A stretch of DNA of 22,791 nt from Paramacrobiotus richtersi (lineage: Eukaryota; Tardigrada; Eutardigrada; Parachela; Macrobiotidae), in NCBI GenBank assembly GCA_034698045.1, contig JAQGAU010000900.1:1-22791 (forward strand). Direction: 5' to 3'. Position 1 is the stretch's first letter. The number at the start of each line of letters is the position of its first letter. The notes under the pieces are model-generated. The model searched no databases and was not told the origin of the DNA. It saw nothing but the letters and a program-made list of their open reading frames with translations. A program made the translations under genes and the position numbers. Shown here piece after piece: positions 1-10,984 of the stretch.

Positions 1-479
1 GCTGGTCGCTTTTCATGATTCCCACTAAGACAATGGAGAAAGGTTACTAACTGTTAAAATTGCGGCTAAAGCTATGGTACGCGTTCACCAATGAGTGATA
101 TCGGCCTGTCCCGTTGGCCGCAATGTTAACAGTTAACAACTTCAAAATTCGTATTTATTGACCATCCATAACCTCTTCGTAGCCAAACATAATATCTTGT
201 GAGAAATACAAACAGCACTACATTTTAGGCTCATTCTCAAATTTTTACGAGTATCATGTTTCGGGTACTCTACTTGTGAGAGGGGCAACGGATTCGGGTT
301 AGTAATTTTGTAAACACGAGAGCTGTTGACAAAAAAGACTGAACAATATCAACTAAAAACCGGCTTTTATAAAAAGCGCCATTTTAATAAAAATTATGTG
401 GAATCTGCCCCTGACGAACCAACTAAAAAAAAGCTAACAAAAAGCATCCGTCGCGTATTCAGGTTGCCCAGCGATCGGC
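1..479. other. No gene seen; 3' flank of gene A
   Basis: I see no convincing coding frame or RNA gene. The stretch is A/T-rich near 300-440 and lies downstream of gene A, so it should hold that gene's 3' UTR. No canonical AATAAA is evident on the minus strand close to the stop codon. Confidence 0.4.
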
Positions 480-1311
480 TCAGTTCGCTCTTACTCTGAT
501 GCCGAATCCCGAGCGATTATCTTTACCTGGAATCTGGCTGGCATTCCGCTTTTGTGGGCATTTAAAAGGAAAACTGGTGAGCATATCAGCAGTGGATTGC
601 AACTTTGCAGCCTTGGCCAAAAACAAGCTTTCGTCTTCGGCTAAACTGCTCAAGCCGGTAAGTGTGTCGTTCCACAGGGACCCGAACTCATCTGCTATAA
701 ATCGGAGTTGGCTAAATAAGGAGGTTCCATAGGATTTGGCGTCGGAGAAGCTTCTCGGTTTGGCCGTGAGGTTCCCTATCTGCCGTTCTGGTTCATAATT
801 TGCTACTACGGCAGTCCTTTCTTGCTCCAGTTGATCAAACATCTCTACAGAAAGCACCGTGCATGTAGGAACATGGATGTAGCGGCAGTTTTAGTGGGTG
901 TGGTACAAGGTATATAGTTCCTGGTTGCGTCAATACCGAAACTACCTACATCAGCTAGTTCTACCGGATCGCAAAGCATCGCGATCCAACTCTGATGTAC
1001 TATAATGAATGCTGTGATACATTTTTGTATTTTACAACCCATCTTGGGAGTTCATGAAGACGTTTCTTAAACACCCATAGTCATGCAGCAAAACTGTCAG
1101 CCAGTACCCCAAAATAGTTTTCAAAAGGTCAGACTGCTGCTGGTGAAAAAGAAAGGACACTGATAACTTCACGTGCAACAGTACAGAACGTTATCAAAGT
1201 TCACATTGTACCATCACTTCCTTCGTAGGTATGAAGCCATGGATTGTCCTCGTCTCCTTGGGCCCTCTTCAGCACCAGCACAAGGTAAAGGAAGAGTGCT
1301 TCCAGGTTCAT
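480..1311 (-). CDS. Gene A: small secreted coiled-coil-like protein, three exons
   Basis: Unknown family; paralogue of gene B at 16222-17370. Proposed exons on the minus strand are 1311-1212, 999-946 and 844-480, giving 172 aa. Exon 1 encodes a signal peptide starting MNLEALFLYLVLVL, with likely cleavage near RA-QG. Both introns are GT-AG and phase 1 (212 and 101 bases). The last exon is rich in Leu/Ala heptad-like spacing around SLWNDTLTGL and KLQSTADML, ends with a single Cys in FPFKCPQK, and stops at 480-482. Seen directly: the frames, the splice dinucleotides and ungapped identity to gene B of 47/90 residues over the last exon. Inferred: secretion and an alpha-helical coiled coil, possibly oligomeric. 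Exon 2 is the least certain part, since its sequence does not clearly match that of gene B, although its phases agree. No catalytic motif is visible. Confidence 0.62.
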
Positions 1312-1362
1312 TTCCAATATCGATGGAGAATTAAGCACGCACAGATTATAATGCCAGAGCAG

Positions 1363-1600
1363 CACACGCGGCAAATAGGTTTGCAAGTATCTCAAGTAAC
1401 TCGAGTGCTAAAAAATTCTTCCGTGTCGGGAGTACGACATCTAGGTTCAGCTACTAAATGCAAAAGAATGACGGCATACACAGATCGGCAAGTACGAGCG
1501 ACGGAGAAACTGAAAAACTGCAGATTCAAAAGTGATAGCGTTTTGTCGGGAAGTCGACCTCGTTGCCAGGGAGGTTGCAGTCCCGCACGACACTAGCGCT
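1363..1600 (+). mobile_element. Tc1/mariner-like transposase N-terminus, decayed
   Basis: A plus-strand frame reads like the paired HTH region of Tc1-like transposases: RQIGLQVSQVTRVLKN resembles the first helix-turn-helix, and TAYTDRQVRATEKLKN with RFKSDSVL resembles the second, where Tc1 proteins have a T-R-x-D-R-x-I motif. After about 1535 the match continues in another frame (REVDLVAREVAVPHDT), so there is at least one frameshift. No DDE catalytic domain or inverted ends were found, so this is a fragment. It lies immediately upstream of gene A on the opposite strand. The call rests on remembered motif shape and is moderate at best. Confidence 0.42.
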
Positions 1601-1789
1601 TCTGTTTTTATCTTGCTTATGCAAGTGGTAAGTAATGCTGTCCTTGGGAGAGTAAAGTTTATTTTATGTTGTTGTTTTGTGTTGTGTGCATGTTTTTATG
1701 TTGCAGACACATCGAAACCTGATCCTGACTCCCTGCATCCATTTTGCTACCTCACAATCTTACTAGCGCAGTCATATAACTACTCACCG

Positions 1790-2060
1790 GTAGTCGTCAC
1801 CTAAGGGTCGAAACAGGACGTTGGGAAAATCTGGTCCTAAGCGAACGCTTATGTCGGCATTGCAAGGTGACGAAATGCGTGCCGTTTTGAATTGCTCGTT
1901 ACAACTAGTACTGCCGCCCCGTGAATTACTTCTATGAAAACTACTTATTCGTGCCATCGGTAACTCCATGGGGCGGCTGACGAAGGACTAGCGACTGCTA
2001 CCACGGACGGCCGAGACAAGATGAGGAGATCCTAAAGTTGCTGGTTGTAACTTGTGAGTA
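1790..2060 (+). mobile_element. LINE polymerase C-terminal Cys-domain remnant
   Basis: The frame from 1798 reads HLRVETGRWENLVLSERLC followed by RHC. This matches the conserved end region of many LINE ORF2 proteins, where a GR-[WY]-x(n)-ER-[LI]-C-x2-C block precedes a D-E-x-H-x(3)-C block. The second block appears in another frame at 1866-1937 as GDEMRAVLNCSLQ followed by a P-P-R-E-L-L run, so one frameshift separates the two halves. Weaker coding-like sequence trails to about 2060, after which no protein similarity is visible. There is no reverse transcriptase core, so this is a 5'-truncated, decayed copy. Confidence 0.5.
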
Positions 2061-2129
2061 AAGAAGTACTCCAATTCGCTGCATGTCTTCGTTGCCGCTG
2101 TTATTGATAGTTTAAATATTTGCATGTTG

Positions 2130-3111
2130 TTCACACGCTGTGTATGTTGCTTTTTTTGGGATTCTCTTAGCCAGTGGGCTGCTCTGTTCGGTTGCTATCT
2201 ATCCTTTAATGTTTTTCTTTTTTCCTTTCCAGTCTTTGTGTTCATTTTAGTTTGTTTGTGAAAAGTAATACAAGGTACACTGTATGGCACCCGCCGGACC
2301 GAAATGGCCAGAGGAATATATTTAGTTGTTGTTGTTGCTGTAGCTGTGGCTGGCTACCAAACAATCCGCTGCAGGTAGAACAGTGAAAGTCTGTTTTAAA
2401 GATGAAGAAAACCCGCGGTGATGCTGTTCCAGATAAACAGACGACCGTATACTACAGTTGCAGCATTAACACCGTATTCAGGACCATTTAAAGATTTCGT
2501 ACAATCTCTTGTCAGATGCTGTTCAGACTTCATAAATTTACCGGAGGCCAGGATTTGCGTACTTCAATACCTTTTACACCGATAACAACGTAGAACTGTT
2601 TCCAATTGAACGCGTTTATTGACTCCTCTCGGATTCAGCAAATCCAAGGTGACCGTATAACTTTCGTGTAGCAGAATGTTTGACCCATTCTAACGTACTG
2701 TACGTGTCAGCGAAGATTCGTCTGTCAAGTCGATGTTTCGGTACCATTTTGGTTTTGTTCGATCTGGCCAGAAAAGATCGCATTAATTGTTCCGCCATAA
2801 CGTGTATGTCTATCCGGTGCGGTGGTAAAATGGTATCACAAATAATCTCTTGTACTGTGTTTAAATGTACCGCTTTTCATCTAAACCGTAAAGACCCAAA
2901 CAAAGTTTCGTTCTGCCAAGTGGAACGCTAATTCCCTTTTCTAACAGTCTTTTCAACAAGCACGAATCCACACTGTAGGTGGGTACGACAAACCGCAATC
3001 ACAACCATCGTAACGTTCGATACGACTGCAGGCAAAACTGCTCTAGAACAGTATGACCTGTACTCCTCGAATCACGTTCCCACAATTTTAAATACATTTG
3101 AAACGCAGCTC
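2130..3111. other. Intergenic, no firm gene
   Basis: Several short open frames exist on the minus strand between about 2400 and 2935, but none carries a motif I can name and they are interrupted. A CTG/TTG-rich run sits near 2325-2350. I annotate no gene here. Confidence 0.3.
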
Positions 3112-4507
<1,396 letters not shown>

Positions 4508-5467
4508 TCAGACCCAGAAGTAACTTTGCGGCTGCGAATCACCGCAGAAACTCTTCGGTGTTATTAGGCATAATTTGTGCTAAGCTGGATGAAATACTGC
4601 AGTACATGACCTTCAACACAGTGCAGAGTATGTATGGTCCTGCTGTCGTTGGTTCATATTACTTTTAAAAATGTCGCTAAGGAAATATTGTGTATCGGTT
4701 TCCTCCCAAAACGGCGGTAGGGAAAAACGGTCCAAAAGCCACAGCCAAAGTAATTCCACAAAAAGGGACAATGCAACAATTATGTCTGGCAGATTAATCT
4801 GTTTATACGGTGTTATGAAGTTATAGTACGTAAATTAAGTAAGTTAAGTTAGGACTGCCGAGTACTCTTAGCAAGAGTCTTTGCCCAGGCTGATCCATTG
4901 GAGTGATTTAACTTTCAATTTCATGACCCAGTTAACTTGGCCCAAACATTGTACATGTATAAAAAATCGTAGGCTTCTGAAGAAGTCATGTTGCGCGCGT
5001 TTTCTGTTATATGGCAGAGTGGCAGCCTGCGGTACATTTTTCTCGCAAGTGCCATTAAAAGATCAGTTTATGGCGTTTTTTATTTTTATCTCACGAGGTT
5101 TTGTTTTTTTGCCCATAAATCCGGCATCGAGAAGATCTGACAACAATTATAGTTGTATATATACTGTCAGTCCAGGTTTCCGTAAACTGTGTATATCGCA
5201 CCTATCTATAATCTATCCAAATCAATAAGTTGATTTACGTCATTCTTAGTCACACTGGTAATTAATCACATCTGTAGGAACACTGGAAAAAAGCGTTTAA
5301 TTCTGATTAATGCGTCGAAAGAGACGAGAACAACGCGGTATTTTAGAAGCAGACGGTATTAAATTTTATACTTTCTCATAAATGCGAATAAAAAACCATT
5401 TGTCAACGAGAGAACCGGGATGGCAGCACCAGCCGAAGCAAACAAAGCAACTACAGACAATCCGTCC
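4508..5467. other. Intergenic between TSSK and the GPI-protein gene
   Basis: It contains the 5' flank of the kinase gene and the 3' flank of the GPI-anchored protein gene; both genes are on the minus strand, so they are tandem. An open plus frame at 4881-5228 lacks any recognisable motif and is Phe/Ile/Ser-rich in the manner of A/T-rich noncoding DNA. Confidence 0.4.
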
Positions 5468-6210
5468 TTAAGGAAACATTTTGGTCAGTAGCGCAGCCAA
5501 GACGGATCCAAGCAGGAGAGCGGGTGCGGCGGCAATGGCTAAAAACGAGTAAAAACAGTTTTTGAAACGATGAATTTTTTTATTCTCGCCGTCGCTAGGT
5601 TACTTACTTGATCCACTCCCTTTTCCTGCAGCCTTAGCAGCACCACCAGCGCCGGTACTGTTTGTGCCGCTGCTCTTTACGCAGTCGCAGGCATTAGGGC
5701 CGCCAAGACCAGTACATGTGTCGTATGGAATGTACACCATTTGTGCTGCAGAGACGCTGGCTACTGCAGTATTGTTGTTCGTCAAGGAGGCGCACGCGCA
5801 TATAGTAGGGTTAGAGTCAACGATTGTGCACAGTGTAGCCGCCAGAGTGAAATTGCCCCCTGAAAACGAATTTCAGTTAGGACAGAGAAATACGCAAAAC
5901 AAATTCGCTGCTTTTGGCTTCACTCACCTGGTTTATTTGAGAGGCACTGCTTTACATCGGCAGGATATGCATTGGGTGCTGAGGGACATGTCATATCCGG
6001 TGCAATCCCCGCTATGGTCGTTGGTTTAACTCCTTGTGTGTTGTTTCCGTCAGCGCTATTGTTGTTTGAGCTATTCACAAGGGCATTCAGGTTGGTATCC
6101 ACCATAGCCCCTGAGGGCGCTGGCGCGGGAGTCTGAGCATGAACCATAATGCACCGATACGTAGTGATGGCAAAAATAGCGACTATGCAGGCGAGCACGA
6201 TCCTAGGCAT
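5468..6210 (-). CDS. Secreted 8-cysteine protein with GPI-anchor signal, three exons
   Basis: Unknown family. Exons on the minus strand are 6210-5928, 5859-5608 and 5538-5468; introns are 68 and 69 bases, GT-AG, with strong donors (GTGAGT and GTAAGT) and pyrimidine-rich acceptors, giving 201 aa. The N-terminus MPRIVLACIVAIFAITTY followed by a VHAQ site is a signal peptide. The mature part starts with a Pro/Ala stretch and an Asn/Ser-rich stretch with several N-x-[ST] sites (for example NNTQ, NFTL). Eight cysteines follow, including C-A-C and C-D-C pairs. Exon 3 encodes only a small-residue-rich hydrophobic tail, APALLLGSVLAALL, preceded by a Gly/Ser/Lys linker (GKGSGS). That arrangement is the classic GPI-attachment signal, with the omega site probably in GSGS. 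Without splicing, exon 2 would end in a stop seven bases past the donor and lose the anchor, so intron retention could give a soluble form. The product is probably surface-bound; its ligand is unknown. Confidence 0.8.
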
Positions 6211-6929
6211 GATGAACTTGTTTTCTTTTGATCAAGAAAAATAAGACGCGCTGAACGAACACAGAAGATCTGAACCAAACGCTCGACTGTATGAAAGCGG
6301 TTCTTTAAAAATAATATTGTGGCTATCTTGGATAAATTTCTCGCAACTGTTAAAAGGTTTTTCTCGTTGCCATAGGAAAACAAAGGTCATTAGTTGCCAG
6401 GCTGTGAGACCGCTGCCAAACCTTTATAAATCTCGCGAGCCAGTAAATATTATTAGGCTTTAAAATCTGCGAAGGAAAACCTGAAATTTTCAGCAGCGGA
6501 AAACAAAGAGCGCATGCATACTACTAAATAGTCGAACATTAAAAAAACAACTAAAATCGTTATCTGACACTACTGAACATGCGGGCAGTGGGTCCAAAAC
6601 AAAGGTCACAGTAACGGTGCTCAAAATAACAACGCGTTTTAAAATATTATGTGTTAAAATCTTATCAACGTTGTGCGATGAATCCAATCTGGTCTTGTTC
6701 AGTAACCCGCGCGTTTTTAGTCGGCATCGCGTTCAAAACTGCGATACTCTTACACAAAAACCCGATAAAAAGAATACCTAAATATTTAATCCGTGTGGTA
6801 TCAGAAAAACGCCCATGTAAAACAAGTAAGAAACCGCCAGTTAATAAAAATGGTGTACCAGCGTGCGATACGTTCACTGTGTGTTAATAATTCATTTATA
6901 AGGTTACCGACTGCAAAATAGAGACGTAA

Positions 6930-6952
6930 CCCAATATTTAGTCAATATTGGG
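6930..6952. repeat. Perfect short inverted repeat (hairpin)
   Basis: The arms CCCAATATT and AATATTGGG are exact reverse complements around a 5-base loop, TAGTC. It lies in noncoding DNA; no function can be assigned. Confidence 0.7.
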
Positions 6953-7230
6953 CAAAGCAACAAATCGGCAGCGCTGAACCCACTTTTTTGTGTACCATTG
7001 TGTTCGTGCTGCGTTGTGCAGTATTACTGCTTTTTGCTGAAACTTTTAATCATGTGCGGATTATGATTATGGCGGGTTAGATCTTTGAATGTAACTATGT
7101 GTGATGTCCATCATTTATAACGGTAATATAACCGCAAGGGCACGAGGATCATCGTTAAAGGAAACTTTACAGTTATGTAGTTATACACCTTTTGATGAGT
7201 CGGTGACCAAGAAAACCCGGTATATATGAA

Positions 7231-7289
7231 AAAGTTTGGTATGCAAGCAGGCCCAAAAAAGTTCAGTACGCAGAAAGTTTGGTATGCAA
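7231..7289. repeat. 16-base direct repeat pair, 43-base spacing
   Basis: AAAGTTTGGTATGCAA occurs exactly at 7231-7246 and again at 7274-7289. The DNA between the copies is not otherwise periodic. It looks like a local duplication. Confidence 0.75.
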
Positions 7290-8015
7290 ATTGTGCCATG
7301 CCTGGCCGAACAACAGTGCTTTTCCTTAGTTAATTATCACAATAACTCGATGGTAAAGTGCAGTACTATACATGTGTATCAAGGCTTCATTGCGGGCCTT
7401 CCACTCAGAGTCTTAGATCTCCGATCTTACTTCCCGAGTCTGTAAAACTGGTCCGTTAGTATTTTTAACATTATCAGTCAGTGAATGGCTTAGCAATGTC
7501 GAATTTTATGAGGAACATTTCTTGATAAACCAGCAAATCCAGTTTTGCTAATGGCCAAATGCAGAAATGTGCCATTACGTATATCAGAGTGTGTTTGCGA
7601 CTGTGCCCTGTGCCACCACGGCTTGAAACCCATTAATCTAGGTACTGGTAGCACCTCATCCTTTCCTGCTTGTCGACCCAGCGAGGCCAGACAGAACCAG
7701 CTCGCCACATGCAAATTTATTGGAGTTTTTGCTGTTCTGTACTACTACGCATATACTCGAACGATTGTGGAAATTAGGCGAAAATCCGAAGTGATTTTTG
7801 CCCCAACTTTAGCTCTTCCACTCACTCACTCGACAGAATCCACTGGGTGTAATTTTACCGTTCGCTGACAAACAGAACCATCCTTTATTGATCATACGGC
7901 ACAGTTTAAAATTGACCGATGGCTGGCGAGTAAATCTGCGTATAGAACCATTACAGACGTTTCCAAACAAGATCTTGAAGTCTGATTACTTGCAGCATTG
8001 TTTGCTTCTCTACAG

Positions 8016-8194
8016 ACAAGCAGCCGAATTTGTTACTCTATGGATCAGCAATCAAGGAGGGCTTGCTCATTTTGTTGTCCGGTGTTGCCCATGCAATAGA
8101 AATGCGGCAGGACATGCCCAAAGATTTTTGGCTTCTTGATGTACAACGGCTCGAGGAAAGCTTGAACTTGTCAACAGATCCAATGTTGTTTTGA
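8016..8194 (+). other. Possible orphan exon or gene fragment
   Basis: A plus-strand frame opens after a convincing acceptor (TTTGCTTCTCTACAG ending at 8015) and runs to a TGA at 8192-8194. The product contains NLLLYGSAIKEGLLILLSGV and DFWLLDVQRLEESLNLSTDP, which has normal protein composition with an amphipathic helix pattern. I do not recognise the family and found no partner exon upstream, so it may be the last exon of a gene whose other exons I missed, a relic, or chance. Confidence 0.25.
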
Positions 8195-8364
8195 ACGAAT
8201 GAAAATTGCAATTTTCCGAACTATGGTCCTAAAGATCTGATTGCAGTCAAAAGGATATAAGCACAGCCGACCATGCCGAAGTTTCTCTGAAAAGTTTCGG
8301 CGGGAAGCACTCGGCAGCGGTAATTAATCTTCATATCAGGTCATATTGTACGTCAAAAAATGTT

Positions 8365-9420
8365 CTACAGATTTGTACACGAAAATCTACCCTTCTGGTG
8401 TGTTGAAACTTCCTCACCCACGGAGATGCCGTTCCAGAGATTGCATGCAATTCCTAGTTAATCTCCTTTTGCGAATGATATTTCTTCTCTGTTTCTGGCT
8501 TCGTGTGGCAATACAGCTTTCAGGTGATGGGCGTTTTGTCCGCCATAGTAGTAAATATCATCTAAGGATTTGATACGATCCGTTGCATCTGGAAAACGAG
8601 TCCGCATGATTTCGTAGGCTAGTCGGCAAACTTGAGAATGAAATGTGCAGATGAGATAGTCCGAGCTGAGGGAAAGACAGTGAACATCAGTAATAATTCT
8701 TCTAAGAGACTTATCCAAGTACCGCTTATCTGCTGCAGCGCTCATCATTGCACCCACGTTTGCAATATTAATGGCGTCACAACTGGAAAATTACGCTTTG
8801 CATTCCTCTAGAACGCTTTTGTCGTCCGAAGAAAGCTGGACTGGTCGTAATAGCAGCTGTTCACCTTTCTCCATTTCAAGCTGGTCGTAGTATTTGTCCA
8901 CGTAACGCATAATATATTCTTCGACCACACGTGTCGAGCAGCTTGAACGCCGCACATGAGTGCGCACATGAACGCCGACTATCGGGTTGTGGAACCGTTT
9001 TTTGCTGGAAACATCTTCCAGATAATAATCTTTAATTCCGGGCTGGTATTTCTACAGGTTGCTAACAACTAACAACCTGCGACAGCCATCAGCCTAAAGG
9101 TTTTTTGTGGAACGCTATGATGTGCTAGAATAAGTCTTCAGATACATTATACAGCTAATGGCAGCCAAGGCGGACACTCGTGTTAGCGTGTATACTGACT
9201 AATACTGGCAATAACAGAAAGATCCAGCAGCCTTTGCTGTTTCACTTTCTGCATCGTCTTTCCACCTGTCGACGGTGGAGTCATCTGCTACGCAAGACGA
9301 AATTGGCAAGAACACATATCCCCAACCTTTCCCAGAGTACTGCTAGTTCTTGGACTGTAGTGTCACGGTACGCTTCAGTGCGCTCTTGGGAACTTTGCTT
9401 ACTCCATCCGTTAAGGCGAA
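8365..9420 (-). pseudogene. Alpha-1,6-fucosyltransferase (FUT8-like) pseudogene
   Basis: FUT8 adds core fucose to N-glycans in the Golgi. On the minus strand the relic follows FUT8 order. A block near 9366-9310 (TVTLQSKN then QYSGKGWGYVFLPI) matches the TLILESQNWRY-x-GGWETVF region. PPWLPLAV near 9170 follows, then EDL and WLSQ pieces. The frame at 9051-8368 reads FHNPIVGVHVR, SSDYLICTFHSQVCRLAYEI, KSLDDIYYYGGQNAHH, then an SH3-like end with LGIACNLWNGISVG. It is clearly dead. In-frame stops include TAG at 9345-9343 (where FUT8 has Trp), TAA at 8793-8791, TAA at 8460-8458 and several between 9200 and 9050. At least three frameshifts lie between about 9250 and 9050. The catalytic HVRRTDK block is scrambled. 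No clear introns remain and no poly-A tract is evident, so a decayed gene copy and an old retrocopy both remain possible. Confidence 0.85.
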
Positions 9421-9589
9421 ATTCTGGGTATCGTCATAAGCATCGGCGACACCACAAGACCCGCGCATCTGGAAGCTTATTGTTAGTACTAGCCTCCACT
9501 ATTGTTCATAACAGTTAGAACATCGATAAACGTTGTCCAGAAATCCGAACTGTTTGGAACTTTTGCCATTGGGTTCGGCAATAGGTCCA

Positions 9590-10285
9590 GAAAAGTGCTA
9601 ATCATGGAATCGCTCTAATTAATCGAGCCGAGGATGGACTTCCAGTAGCCCAACGTATAGGACTTTACCACGCGTTTGTCTAGTCTCATCTGGACTACTG
9701 TGCGCCCGTGTGGAGCACCGCGTCTATGTCCTTACAGGGTAAACTGGTTGCCATACAGCGGCATGCGATTCTCGCTATATCTGATTACGCTCCGGTTTCA
9801 ACAACGAAATTAATGAAAAAATACCGGATTTTGCCACTGAAGGAACGATGGAAACACCTCGAAGCCATTTGGTTGTATAAGATCAAACATGCCGACCAAT
9901 TCCAGCTGCCTGGATATCTTACCGAAATGGTTGTTCTGGAAAGGTCCATAAAGCCGTACGCTCTCAGAAGCAACGATAGAACCGTAATTAGGACCAGCGC
10001 CAACACAAAGACGTACGGGAGAGGGCACCTTGGCGATGCGGCTGAAGACAATCCTCAACCAAATGGAAAGCAACGGAAATAAAATTTTTGAAAGTAGTAC
10101 ATTGACGGGTTTTCGAAAGGCGTTTCTCTCGAATAAATTTACCGTGTTAATTTTCTGTTCGTCAGTTTTTTAGCATTCTATCATTTTTGTTGTTGAGCCA
10201 GGTTTAAATTCCCGTGCCATTAATGTTACCGATGGCAGGAAGCGGGTTACCTGCCTTGTCGTGCAATAACAATAACAATACTACC
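9590..10285 (+). mobile_element. 5'-truncated LINE: ORF2 C-terminus, 3' UTR and AATAAC tail
   Basis: The frame reads ALINRAEDGLPVAQRIGLYH then AFV, one in-frame TAG at 9691-9693, then SHLDYCAPVW. This is the well-known motif just after the reverse transcriptase core of CR1/Jockey/RTE-type LINEs. The frame stays open to a TAA at 10080-10082 and ends with a degenerate T-x-x-Y-G...N-x(2)-P region typical of these proteins. The stop overlaps an AATAAA at 10079-10084. The 3' UTR runs to a short CAATAACAATAACAATAC tract at 10263-10280, a tail like those of many LINEs. A single stop in about 490 coding bases suggests it is younger than the neighbouring pseudogene. It lies against the 5' side of the FUT8-like relic in the opposite orientation and may have been inserted there. 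Confidence 0.8.
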
Positions 10286-10669
10286 TACCGCACAAGAGCC
10301 ATTTCCATAACTACTGTCTGGTTATGTTGACCATGTGGTACCGTACTGTACTTACACTGTTAATCTCTATGCGCACAATTAGCTGTTGAAATCGAGTGCG
10401 ACCATGCGTGAGCACTCTGAGCCGTTTCCTGGATATATATTTCCAAGTGCACAGTTGTCCACGACTTTGATATATATCAAGTACGAGTAGTGAACAACTT
10501 TGCACTAGGATGTCGACACTAGAAATCTGTCTCTATCCAGATATGAACAGGTTGAATGAACATGTTATGAACAGGCCGATACCAATGTTGCTGATGTTAT
10601 GAAAGCGACGTTTAACAGCTGAAAGCTGCGAGAAGCCTTTCTTCCTGCAGCCTTTCTCCGTTACTAGTT
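10286..10669. other. No gene seen
   Basis: Between the LINE tail and the tandem repeat I find no supported frame, RNA gene or recognisable repeat. Confidence 0.4.
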
Positions 10670-10875
10670 CGGATCGGTTCGTTGTTTTTTTTCCTCCCTT
10701 GCCAGTTTGTTTTTTATTGTAGGCAGCCCTATTTGGGAAGTTGACGCTTATTGGTTGGTTCGTGTGGTCGGTCGGATCGGTTCGGGGTTTTTTTCTTCGT
10801 TGGCAGTTTGTTTTTCATTGTAGGTGGTCGTTGTCATTGTAGGTTTTTAGGTTTATTGGTTGGTTTGTCCGGTTG
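10670..10875. repeat. Two tandem copies of a ~103-base G/T-rich unit
   Basis: Unit 1 starts at 10670 and unit 2 at 10773, both with CGGATCGGTTCG. Shared blocks follow in the same order: CAGTTTGTTTTT, ATTGTAGG and ATTGGTTGGTT. Divergence is moderate, so the duplication is not recent. It ends about 110 bases before the ATG of the THAP-like exon and could have been part of its promoter or 5' UTR. Confidence 0.75.
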
Positions 10876-10984
10876 AATTTTTTTAGTATGGGTGAGCTGT
10901 TTTGCATTGCTGGGATAGTAGGTAATGAGTGGTCAGTGCTTTGTTGATGTTAGATGTTTTTTTTTGTGATTTGTAAGTTCAAAA

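Larger units (their letters stand above)
6211..7990. other. Gene-poor stretch
   Basis: It holds the 5' flank of the GPI-protein gene, a perfect 9-base hairpin at 6930-6952, and a 16-base direct repeat at 7231/7274. Overlapping open frames on both strands at 7490-7870 show no family motif. No gene is called. Confidence 0.35.

Noticed and set aside
2400-2935. Minus-strand frames loosely reminiscent of a receptor (natriuretic-type) ligand-binding domain
   Set aside because: The pieces lie in different frames and I could not anchor a single diagnostic motif; the resemblance is within chance.
4881-5228. 115-codon open frame
   Set aside because: No motif, composition typical of A/T-rich noncoding DNA, no splice context.
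7490-7868. Cys-rich plus frame and an opposing minus frame
   Set aside because: Mutually exclusive shadows without a zinc-finger spacing or any known motif.
10195-10220. tRNA box B-like word GGTTTAAATTCCC
   Set aside because: No box A at the right distance and no cloverleaf; it lies in the LINE 3' UTR.
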